Below, piece by piece: positions 24,513-31,818 of a stretch of DNA of 64,000 nt. The stretch covers positions 1 to 64,000 of the forward strand of contig DATATI010000014.1 of the NCBI GenBank assembly GCA_036268875.1, in the 5' to 3' direction. Under the pieces are notes generated by a model. That model was not told the DNA's origin and did not search any database. It was given only the letters and a program-made list of their open reading frames with translations. The first letter of the stretch is position 1. Each line of letters opens with the position of its first letter. Source of the DNA: Polyangia bacterium (GTDB lineage Bacteria > Myxococcota_A > Polyangia > Fen-1088). A program made the translations under genes and the position numbers.

Positions 24513-25748
24513 ATGATGCGCATTTCTTCCGGGCGATTGACCACAGCTTTGGCTATTGGTTTGTTCGCGGTCGTTGGGTTGGTCGGGTGCGGCGGAGGCG
24601 GATCATCGGGCGGGGGGACCGGTGGGACGACCAGCGGAACGGGCGGGACGGCGACCGGCACGGGCGGCGCTTCGCCGGGAAGCGGCGGCAGCACGGCCAG
24701 CGGCACTGGCGGCTCCGGGCAGACCGACGCCGGGAGTGGGTCGGGTGGCACGCCCGCCATGGGGTCCGGCGGAACCGCCGGCAGCGGCACGGACGCCGCG
24801 ACCGACGCTGGCAATGACACCGGTTCGGGGACCCTGCACGGTGGAACGTCGGGCGCCTATATTTGCCCGGCGGCCGGCAATTACGCCGGGATGGTTCCGA
24901 CGATGTCCGGCACGTTCACCATGTCGACCGGCGCGAACACCAACAACGGCGAAGGGCCGGTCTGGGTGGGGCCGCTGGGCGCGCTGATCTTCAGCTCGAA
25001 GTTTGCCGTCGGCGGCGACGCCGATGATTTCCGGCAGATCTGGAAGCTGGCCCCGCCCAACGCCGCGCAAGTGTCGGTCAAGAGCAACGTCGGCAACAAC
25101 GGCATGACCCTGGACAACGACGACAAGATCGTCTCTGCGAACCATCAGCTGTCCGCGATTGTGCGCATCGACCCGGCCACCGGCGAGATGATCGACACCA
25201 TCGCCGAGAAGTACATGGGCAACTATTTCCAGTCGCCCAACGACGTCATTGTGCGCGGGGACGGAAACATCTACTTCAGCGATCCGGCCTATTTCGCCTC
25301 GCAGGGCAAAAAACCCAAGACCGCCACCACTGCGTTTTATCGCATCTCGCCCGCCAAAGTGGTCTCGGTGGTCGAGGACGAAGGCACGAAGGATCCGAAC
25401 GGCGTGGCGTTGTCGCCCGATGACAACACGCTGTACACCTTGGTGACAGCGGACCAGCAGGTAAAGAAATGGGCGCTCGGCGCCGATGGGTCGATCAACG
25501 GCGCCGGCGCCAACTTCGTCAAGACTGCGTCGACGCCTGATGGAATGTGTGTCGATTGCGCAGGCAACCTTTACGTGTCGACGCTGAGCGGGGTGCAGGT
25601 GTTCAGCCCGGCCGGCCAGATGGTGGCCACCATCGGCGGCGGCAAGGCGATCAACTGTTCGTTCGGCGGCGCCGACCACAAGACGCTGTTCATCACGTCG
25701 GACACGCACGTCCGGTACGGCACGATGAACATCCCCGGGTTGCCCTAA
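24513..25748 (+). CDS. SMP-30/gluconolactonase-like lipoprotein
   Basis: This encodes 411 residues. A lipoprotein signal (LFAVVGLVGC, Cys about 26) is followed by a Gly/Thr/Ser-rich linker of about 80 residues. The remainder is a six-bladed beta-propeller of the SMP-30/gluconolactonase type: NGEGPVWV at the start, NNGMTLDNDDKIV, SPNDVIVRGDGNIYFSDP with the metal-binding Asn and Asp, NGVALSPDDNTLY, and TPDGMCVDCAGNLYV. Relatives hydrolyse sugar lactones. An AGGAG four bases before the ATG at 24513 supports this start. It is probably anchored at the cell surface or in the periplasm. Confidence 0.88.
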   Translation: MMRISSGRLTTALAIGLFAVVGLVGCGGGGSSGGGTGGTTSGTGGTATGTGGASPGSGGSTASGTGGSGQTDAGSGSGGTPAMGSGGTAGSGTDAATDAGNDTGSGTLHGGTSGAYICPAAGNYAGMVPTMSGTFTMSTGANTNNGEGPVWVGPLGALIFSSKFAVGGDADDFRQIWKLAPPNAAQVSVKSNVGNNGMTLDNDDKIVSANHQLSAIVRIDPATGEMIDTIAEKYMGNYFQSPNDVIVRGDGNIYFSDPAYFASQGKKPKTATTAFYRISPAKVVSVVEDEGTKDPNGVALSPDDNTLYTLVTADQQVKKWALGADGSINGAGANFVKTASTPDGMCVDCAGNLYVSTLSGVQVFSPAGQMVATIGGGKAINCSFGGADHKTLFITSDTHVRYGTMNIPGLP

Positions 25749-25762
25749 CGATCAGGGCGGCG

Positions 25763-26563
25763 ATGCGGGGTTTCGCGCGGCGGGCTATTCTGGTGGTGCT
25801 GCCGGCGCTGGCGGCGATCGTCTCGGCCGGGTGTCAGGCGGCCGATCCGTACTATCGATTGGCCACGGCGCCGGGCGGCGGTGCCGGCCCTGGCGGCGAC
25901 GCGGGCCCCGGGAGCGAAAGCGACGCTGGCGGTAACGGCGTCGATCGACGCCCCGATAACATAGTCACCAAGGTGGATGCCGCCGATGAAGGCAGCGACG
26001 CGGGCGAGCCGAACGACACGAAATTTCTTGCTGACGCCGCCGGCAGTGACGGTGACGACGCGGGCGGCTGCGGCGACTGCGCGCTGACCGTCCTTTACTG
26101 GTGCGAGGGCACGGAGGCGAACACCATCAGGGCGACGTTCTCGCTGGTCAACGACACCGGCACCAACGTCTCGCTCAGTGAGGTGACCGTTCGTTACTGG
26201 TTCACTGGCGGCCCCGCGGGCGCGCCCTGGGACTTCGCCTGCGACAATGGCATGCTGGGCGTTACGCCGGACAACGTTGATGTCACCGTTGACGTCACCA
26301 ACGTCTTCCGGCGGGTGACCCCGTCACGGCCCGGCGCCGATATGTTTTTCGAAGTAGGGTTCACCGCCGCCGCCGGCGACTTGATGCCCGGCCAGCAATC
26401 GCTGTTTCGTACCCGCGTTTTTCGCGACGATTACAGCACCATCAACCAGAACGACGACTATTCGTTCGGACCCCAGAACATGCCGAGATTCAAGCCGTGG
26501 TCGCACGTCACGCTGTACCGCAACGGCACGTTGATCGACGGTGTCGAGCCGCCCGCGCGCTGA
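25763..26563 (+). CDS. Lipoprotein with CBM3-like cellulose-binding domain
   Basis: This 266-residue protein starts MRGFARRAILVVL, has a signal ending in the lipobox VSAGC and an Asp/Gly-rich linker of about 85 residues. The C-terminal 150 residues match family 3 carbohydrate-binding modules: LTVLYWCEG, SEVTVRYWFTGG, a FACDN segment, FFEVGFTAAAGDLMPGQ, YSTINQNDDYSFG and a closing VTLYRNG. Such modules bind crystalline cellulose or related polymers. There is no catalytic domain. It begins 15 bases after the SMP-30-like gene, so the two are likely co-transcribed. Confidence 0.85.
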   Translation: MRGFARRAILVVLPALAAIVSAGCQAADPYYRLATAPGGGAGPGGDAGPGSESDAGGNGVDRRPDNIVTKVDAADEGSDAGEPNDTKFLADAAGSDGDDAGGCGDCALTVLYWCEGTEANTIRATFSLVNDTGTNVSLSEVTVRYWFTGGPAGAPWDFACDNGMLGVTPDNVDVTVDVTNVFRRVTPSRPGADMFFEVGFTAAAGDLMPGQQSLFRTRVFRDDYSTINQNDDYSFGPQNMPRFKPWSHVTLYRNGTLIDGVEPPAR

Positions 26564-26636
26564 CGGCGCGCAGCTGTCCGGTCGGGCCGGCGATCCCTCT
26601 TGTGCGAGGTTCGGCCCTCAATTAAGAATCGGGGCC

Positions 26637-27098
26637 ATGACGACACGAAAGCTGGGCATGGTGGTGGTGACGGTGGCCGTTTTGACGGCGGGGTTGGGTC
26701 GGTCGTTGCCGGTTTCGGCGCGTGACGACCATCTGAAATTTCCCATCGCCGCGGCACTGGGGACGGCGGACGCCAAGGTCAAGCTGGATCCGCACATCGC
26801 CCTTTATTTCGGTAAGTCGCCGGCGCCGTCGGGCCAGGACATGGGCACGTTCACCACCAACAAGAAGACCAGAGCTTTCGGCAAGGACGATCAGACCGCC
26901 TGCGAGTGGGTGTTCTTGTCGGCAGTGCTGGCCCTGCAGGAACGGGCGCGCCAGTTGCAGGCCACCGCGGTGGTGAACATCCAGAGCGTCTACAAGAACG
27001 AGCCGTTCTCCAGCGAGAAAGAGTTCATGTGCGGCGCCGGCACCTTCATGTCCGGCGTGGCTCTGAGCGGCAAGTTCATCAAGACCGGAGCGAAGTAA
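26637..27098 (+). CDS. Small conserved exported protein
   Basis: This encodes 153 residues with a signal peptide (MTTRKLGMVVVTVAVLTAG, cleavage probably near SARDD). The mature part has KVKLDPHIALYFG, TNKKTRAFGKDDQTACEWVF, RQLQATAVVNIQSVYKN and EFMCGAGTFMSGVAL, blocks I know from a family of small secreted proteins that databases often label excinuclease ATPase subunit, although no ATPase motif exists. The two Cys may form a disulfide. Function is unknown. Confidence 0.75.
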   Translation: MTTRKLGMVVVTVAVLTAGLGRSLPVSARDDHLKFPIAAALGTADAKVKLDPHIALYFGKSPAPSGQDMGTFTTNKKTRAFGKDDQTACEWVFLSAVLALQERARQLQATAVVNIQSVYKNEPFSSEKEFMCGAGTFMSGVALSGKFIKTGAK

Positions 27099-27130
27099 TT
27101 CCGGTCGTTGCCGGCCGATAATTGCCGGCC

Positions 27131-27294
27131 ATGACTGTGGGCTTCGGGAACGGCGATCGCCTGCGCGCCGGCCAGCGCTTGCTGGCGGATCTGCTGCCGC
27201 CGGCGCAGGTGCTGGAGATCCCGGCGGGCACGACGGGTCGACCGGGAAAACACTGTGGCAGCGCCTGTGGTCGGGCGCGCCGCCGAAGGGGTAG
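27131..27294 (+). pseudogene. Esterase-like C-terminal remnant, frameshifted
   Basis: One frame reads GDRLRAGQRLLADLLPPAQV and, after a one-base shift near 27225, the next reads PGGH and KTLWQRLW before a TAG at 27292-27294. A late Gly-Gly-His followed by a Trp-containing helix is the end of a family of putative alpha/beta-fold esterases. The nucleophile region is missing, so the gene is truncated as well as shifted. Confidence 0.45.
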
Positions 27295-27330
27295 CTTTGC
27301 CGGCCGCCGACCCCTATGCTCGGGGCCCCG

Positions 27331-28602
27331 ATGCGCACCATCGACCGCTCGCAACCGGATTTTCAGCAGACGCTGGGGGCTTTGAGCCGCCGCAGCGCCA
27401 GCGTGCCGGAGCAGATCGAAGCGACGGCGCGCCAGATCATCGCCGAGGTGCGGGCGGGCGGCGACGCCGCGGTGCGGGCGCTGACCGCGCGTTTGGAATC
27501 GCGCACGCTGACTGATCTGGAATTGCCGCGTGCCCGCTGGCGCGCGCTGGCGGCCCAGACCGCGCCGGCGGTGCGCGCCGCGCTGGAGCACGCCGCCCGT
27601 CGGATACGCGCCTTTCACGAACGCGAGCGTTACGAATCCTTCGAGATCGCCGAGGGCGGGATGCGCGTCGGCCTGCGCGTGTCGCCGCTTTCGCGGGTGG
27701 GGCTTTACGTGCCGGGCGGAACAGCGCTGTATCCGTCGACGGTGCTGATGACCGCGGTGCCGGCCAAGGTGGCGGGCGTCGGCACCATCATCATGACCAC
27801 GCCCGGTCCCTCGCCCGAGACGCTGGCCGCGGCGGAGATCGTCGGCGTCGATCGGGTCTTCGTCGTCGGCGGCGCGCAGGCGGTGGCGGCGATGGCCTAT
27901 GGCACCGAGAGCATCCCGCGCGTCGACAAGATCGTGGGCCCGGGCAACGCTTACGTCGCCGCGGCCAAGCGGCTGGTGTTCGGCGACGTGGGCATTGATT
28001 CGGTGGCCGGCCCGACCGAGGTGGTGATCGCCGCCGACGACAGCGTCGACCCGGCGTGGATCGCCGCTGATCTGCTGGCCCAGGCCGAGCACGACGTGCT
28101 GGCGGTGCCGATCCTGATCGCCGTCGGCGCGGCCGTCGGCACGCGCGTCGCTGTCGAGGTCGAGCGCCAGCTGGCCGTGCTGCCGCGGAAAAACATCGCC
28201 GAGAAATCCTTGCGCGACTTTGGCGTCATCATCGTCGTCGCCGACGCGGCGGAAGCGGCCGCGGTGATGAACCTGCTGGCGCCCGAGCACGGCATGCTGG
28301 CCTTGCGCGACGCCCGTCGCGTGGGCGAAGGGATCACCACCGCCGGCGCGCTGTTTTTGGGCGCGCAGACGCCCGAGTCCGTCGGCGATTACATCGCCGG
28401 ACCGAGTCACGTGTTGCCGACCGGCGGCAGCGCGCGCTTCGCCTCGCCGCTGGGCGTTTCCGACTTCGTCAAGCGCACGTCGATCATCGAGTACGACGCC
28501 GCGGCGCTGCGCGCGCAGGGACCGGACATCGAACGAATGGCCGAGGTGGAAGGCCTGCACGGCCATGGCCGCGCCGTCAGCATCCGCACCCGAACGGCCT
28601 AG
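27331..28602 (+). CDS. hisD: Histidinol dehydrogenase
   Basis: HisD carries out the last two steps of histidine synthesis, oxidising L-histidinol to L-histidine with two NAD+. Family blocks are clear: YVPGGTALYPSTVLM, IVGPGNAYVAAAKRLVFG, GPTEVVIAADD, LLAQAEHD, the catalytic Glu-His pair in NLLAPEHGML, and GPSHVLPTGGSARF. The protein is about 423 residues from MRTIDRSQPDF; an ATG five codons earlier (27316) is also possible. It lies alone among his genes and is followed after only 8 bases by eutB. Some HisD relatives act on other amino alcohols, so a role linked to ethanolamine cannot be excluded, though the sequence looks like ordinary HisD. Confidence 0.93.
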   Translation: MRTIDRSQPDFQQTLGALSRRSASVPEQIEATARQIIAEVRAGGDAAVRALTARLESRTLTDLELPRARWRALAAQTAPAVRAALEHAARRIRAFHERERYESFEIAEGGMRVGLRVSPLSRVGLYVPGGTALYPSTVLMTAVPAKVAGVGTIIMTTPGPSPETLAAAEIVGVDRVFVVGGAQAVAAMAYGTESIPRVDKIVGPGNAYVAAAKRLVFGDVGIDSVAGPTEVVIAADDSVDPAWIAADLLAQAEHDVLAVPILIAVGAAVGTRVAVEVERQLAVLPRKNIAEKSLRDFGVIIVVADAAEAAAVMNLLAPEHGMLALRDARRVGEGITTAGALFLGAQTPESVGDYIAGPSHVLPTGGSARFASPLGVSDFVKRTSIIEYDAAALRAQGPDIERMAEVEGLHGHGRAVSIRTRTA

Positions 28603-28610
28603 ACGCGCCC

Positions 28611-29972
28611 ATGAACCTCGCTGCCACGCTGCGCGGGAACACCTACCGATTCAAGGACGTCAAAGACGTCTTGGCCAAGGCCAATGAAGAAAAATCCGGC
28701 GATCGCCTGGCCGGCGTGGCGGCGGCGTCGGTCTCCGAACGCGTGGCGGCCAAGCGCGTGCTGGCCGAGCTGACCCTGCACGACCTGCACGAAAACCCGG
28801 TGGTGCCGCCGGAGAAGGACGCGGTGACGCGCCTGATCCTGGACGATCTGCAGCGCCCGGTCTACGAGTCGTGCAAGTCATGGACAGTGGCCCAGCTGCG
28901 CGAGCACGTGCTGTCCGATCGCACCACCGGCGCCGATCTGCTGCGGCTATCGCGAGGATTGACCAGCGAGATGATCGCCGCCTGCGCCAAGCTGATGACC
29001 AACCTGGATCTCATCAGCGCGGCCCGAAAGATCCGGGTGGTGGTGCACGCCGCCAACACGCTGGGCCTGGAAGGCCGGCTGTCGACGCGCCTGCAGCCCA
29101 ACCACCCGTCCGATTCGGTGGAAGGGATCTTGGCCTCGCTGCGCGACGGGCTGTCGTTCGGCAGCGGCGACGCGGTCATCGGCATCAACCCGGTCACCGA
29201 CAATCCCGAGCAAACCACGGCGATCCTGAACTCCAGCGGCGATTTCATGCGGCAGTGGCGCATCCCCACGCAGAACTGCTGCCTGGCCCACGTCACCACG
29301 CAGATGAAGGCGTTGGAGGGCGGCGCGCAGCTGGGCCTGATGTTCCAGTCCATCGCTGGCACGGAAAAAGCGTTGAAGAGTTTCGGCGTGACGTTGTCGC
29401 TGCTCGACGAGGCGCACGACATGACGCAGAAGCTGGGACAGGTGCAGGGACCGAACGTCATGTACTTCGAGACCGGGCAGGGCTCGGCGCTGTCGGCGGA
29501 TGCGCACGAGGGCGCTGACCAGATGACAGTGGAGGCGCGCAACTACGGTTTGGCTCGCCATTACAAGCCGTTCCTGGTGAACACCGTCGTCGGCTTCATC
29601 GGGCCCGAGTATCTATATGATGCCCGGCAGATCACGCGCGCCGGGTTGGAGGATCACTTCATGGGCAAGCTGCACGGGATCCCGATGGGCTGCGACGCCT
29701 GCTACACCAACCACGCCGACGCCGACCAGAACGATCTGGAAAGCCTGGAAGTGTTGTTGGCCACGGCGGGCTGCAACTTCTTCATGGGCCTGCCCATGGG
29801 CGACGACGTCATGCTGAACTATCAATCGACGTCGTTTCACGACGGCGCGGCCTTGCGCCAGTTGCTGGGATTGCGACCGGCCCCAGAGTTTGAAGCATGG
29901 CTGGAAGAAATGGGCATCATGGAGAACGGCAAGCTGACCGCTCGGGCCGGCGACGCGAGCTTGTTCGCATGA
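28611..29972 (+). CDS. eutB: Ethanolamine ammonia-lyase large subunit
   Basis: EutB forms the TIM-barrel catalytic subunit that, with EutC and adenosylcobalamin, splits ethanolamine into acetaldehyde and ammonia. The 453 residues match the usual EutB length. Recognisable blocks are YRFKDVKDVLAKANEEKSGD, RLQPNHPSDSVEGIL, IGINPVTDNPEQT, QNCCLAHVTTQM, MYFETGQGSALSA, and MGCDACYTNHADADQND. The gene starts 8 bases after hisD, and its stop overlaps the next start (ATGA). No cobalamin riboswitch is visible ahead of it. Confidence 0.95.
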   Translation: MNLAATLRGNTYRFKDVKDVLAKANEEKSGDRLAGVAAASVSERVAAKRVLAELTLHDLHENPVVPPEKDAVTRLILDDLQRPVYESCKSWTVAQLREHVLSDRTTGADLLRLSRGLTSEMIAACAKLMTNLDLISAARKIRVVVHAANTLGLEGRLSTRLQPNHPSDSVEGILASLRDGLSFGSGDAVIGINPVTDNPEQTTAILNSSGDFMRQWRIPTQNCCLAHVTTQMKALEGGAQLGLMFQSIAGTEKALKSFGVTLSLLDEAHDMTQKLGQVQGPNVMYFETGQGSALSADAHEGADQMTVEARNYGLARHYKPFLVNTVVGFIGPEYLYDARQITRAGLEDHFMGKLHGIPMGCDACYTNHADADQNDLESLEVLLATAGCNFFMGLPMGDDVMLNYQSTSFHDGAALRQLLGLRPAPEFEAWLEEMGIMENGKLTARAGDASLFA

Positions 29973-30958
29973 CCCGCGGCGCGCTTTCGCTTTCGCTGCC
30001 GCTGATCAGTCTGACGATGATGGCGTGCGCGTCGGAGCCACCGCCGCCGCCGCAGGTGGCGGCGCGCCCGGCGCCGCCGCCGGTTCCTGAACCGTCGCCG
30101 CCAGCGGAGGAAGCGGCGGCAGAGGCAGCGGCCCTGGCCGCCGCGCCGACGCCGGTCGACGGGGTGGTGACGGCGCTGGGCGTGCAGCGAGCTGATCTGG
30201 TGTGGAGCCCGGCGAAAAAAACCTTCGCCGTTGTCGTGCCGACAAAAGTCGACACGACAGGGGTGCCGCATCGCCGCCGCGCAAAACGGCCGCCACCGGC
30301 GACCATCGCCCTCTACGCGTCTGATGGCGAACCGCTGGGCAGCTATCGCGCCTTGAGCGTCGGCGCCATCAGCGACCTGCGTTTTCTCGGCGAGGAACGC
30401 CTGTTTTATTTGCTGCCCGCCAGACCGGCGCCGTCCGTTCGCGCGCACGGCCGCGGCATCGTGCTGCCGCCGCCGCTGCGGTACGCGCTGCAGCCGTTGA
30501 AACCGGGCGCGCGGCCCGTCGCCTGTACCGGGCGATCGTTCGTCTTCTCGCCGGCCGGGGATCACGTGGCGTACTTGACCGGCGATGCCAAGCGCCAGCG
30601 TCTCTTCGCCGATGGTGAGGCGGCGTATCCGCGGCGCGGCTTCACCACCATCCAGGGCGAAGCCGCCTGGTCGCTCGACGGCGCCAGCCTGGCCCTGATC
30701 GAAAGCGGCCCGCACCCACGGCTGGTGGTCCTGGTCGAGTTCGACAACCCCAGCGGCGACAACACCTGGCCGCTGCCGCCGGAAGCCGCCGTCGATTCGT
30801 CGCTGCACGTTTACTGGGCGGGTCAGGGCAAGCTGGTGGTTGGCCCGTCGCTGACCAAGCCGCTGTTCGCCACCTCGTTTCATCGTGATCCGGCGCCGGT
30901 GGTCAGCATGCCCGCCGAATCGCCGGCCGCCGTCGCGTCGCCCGCCGAGCGTCCCTGA
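29969..30958 (+). CDS. Lipoprotein gene embedded between eutB and eutC
   Basis: This encodes 329 residues. MTRGALSLSLPLISLTMMAC is a lipoprotein signal with Cys20, followed by a Pro/Ala/Glu-rich linker. The rest has recurring strands such as LVWSPAKKTFAVVVP, FVFSPAGDHVAYLTGD and AAWSLDGASLALIESG, the W-S-P/D-G pattern of TolB or WD40-like propellers. The start overlaps the eutB stop by four bases (ATGA) and the stop overlaps the eutC start (TGATG), so all three are translationally coupled. Lyase subunits are cytoplasmic, so an exported partner between them is odd; it could sense or bind a substrate, or be a chance insertion. No known Eut protein matches. Confidence 0.75.
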   Translation: MTRGALSLSLPLISLTMMACASEPPPPPQVAARPAPPPVPEPSPPAEEAAAEAAALAAAPTPVDGVVTALGVQRADLVWSPAKKTFAVVVPTKVDTTGVPHRRRAKRPPPATIALYASDGEPLGSYRALSVGAISDLRFLGEERLFYLLPARPAPSVRAHGRGIVLPPPLRYALQPLKPGARPVACTGRSFVFSPAGDHVAYLTGDAKRQRLFADGEAAYPRRGFTTIQGEAAWSLDGASLALIESGPHPRLVVLVEFDNPSGDNTWPLPPEAAVDSSLHVYWAGQGKLVVGPSLTKPLFATSFHRDPAPVVSMPAESPAAVASPAERP

Positions 30959-31800
30959 TGCTGATCGATCGCGCCCGCATCGAAGAGATGGTCCGGCAAG
31001 CGCTGACCGGCGCGGGCGGCGAGGGTGCGGCGGCGCGCCCGGTGGATTCAGCCGGCGGCCTTTTGTTGACCCCCGATCGCGGCGTGAACCTCGGCGAGCC
31101 GTTTGATCCGCGCGCCATGATCGGCATCCTGGCGGCCACCCCGGCGCGCATCGTCGTTGGCCGCAGCGGGGTTCGTTACCGCACCAACACCATGCTGCGC
31201 TTTCGCGCCGACCACGCCGCCGCCAAGGACGCCGTGCTGTCGGAGGTGGACTCGGCGCTGCTGTCGCGCCTGGGTTTGTTCGAGGTGATGTCGCGCGCGC
31301 CGGACAAGCCGACGTTCTTGCAGCGGCCCGATCTCGGACGCGCCCTGTCCGACGCGGGCAAGGAAGAGATCTCTCGCCGCATCGGGCGGGCGCCGACGCT
31401 GGTGATCATCTACGGCGACGGTCTGTCGGCGGCGGCGCTGAACCAGAACCTGCCCGAGTTTCACGGCGCGCTGCTGCCGGCCCTGGCCTCGCGCGGGATC
31501 CAGCACGCGCCGCCGTTCTTCGTGCGCTACGCCCGGGTGAAGATCATGGACGAGATCGCGCGCCTGACCGCGGCCCAGGCCGCGCTGTTCGTGTGCGGTG
31601 AACGGCCGGGGTTGGGCTTTGCCGATTCGTTGTCGGCATATTTCATCTACCAGCCGGCCGAGGGCGCCACCGACGCCGATCGCGAGGTCATCTCGAACAT
31701 CAACCCGCGCGGCCGCGTCCCCGCCGAGGCGGCGCGTGACGTGGCGGCGGCCATCGAGCGCGTGCTGCGTAACAAGAAATCAGGCGTGGCCTTTCCCTAA
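30958..31800 (+). CDS. eutC: Ethanolamine ammonia-lyase small subunit
   Basis: EutC caps the EutB barrel and helps bind adenosylcobalamin. The 280 residues include TMLRFRADHAAAKDAVLSEV, TLVIIYGDGLSAAALNQN, VKIMDEIARL, LFVCGERPGLGFADSLSAYF and ADREVISNINPRG, all typical. The start overlaps the stop of the embedded lipoprotein gene in TGATG. It is followed 18 bases later by the EutL-adenosyltransferase fusion. Confidence 0.95.
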   Translation: MLIDRARIEEMVRQALTGAGGEGAAARPVDSAGGLLLTPDRGVNLGEPFDPRAMIGILAATPARIVVGRSGVRYRTNTMLRFRADHAAAKDAVLSEVDSALLSRLGLFEVMSRAPDKPTFLQRPDLGRALSDAGKEEISRRIGRAPTLVIIYGDGLSAAALNQNLPEFHGALLPALASRGIQHAPPFFVRYARVKIMDEIARLTAAQAALFVCGERPGLGFADSLSAYFIYQPAEGATDADREVISNINPRGRVPAEAARDVAAAIERVLRNKKSGVAFP

Positions 31801-31818
31801 GGCAGCCGAGCGTGCGCC

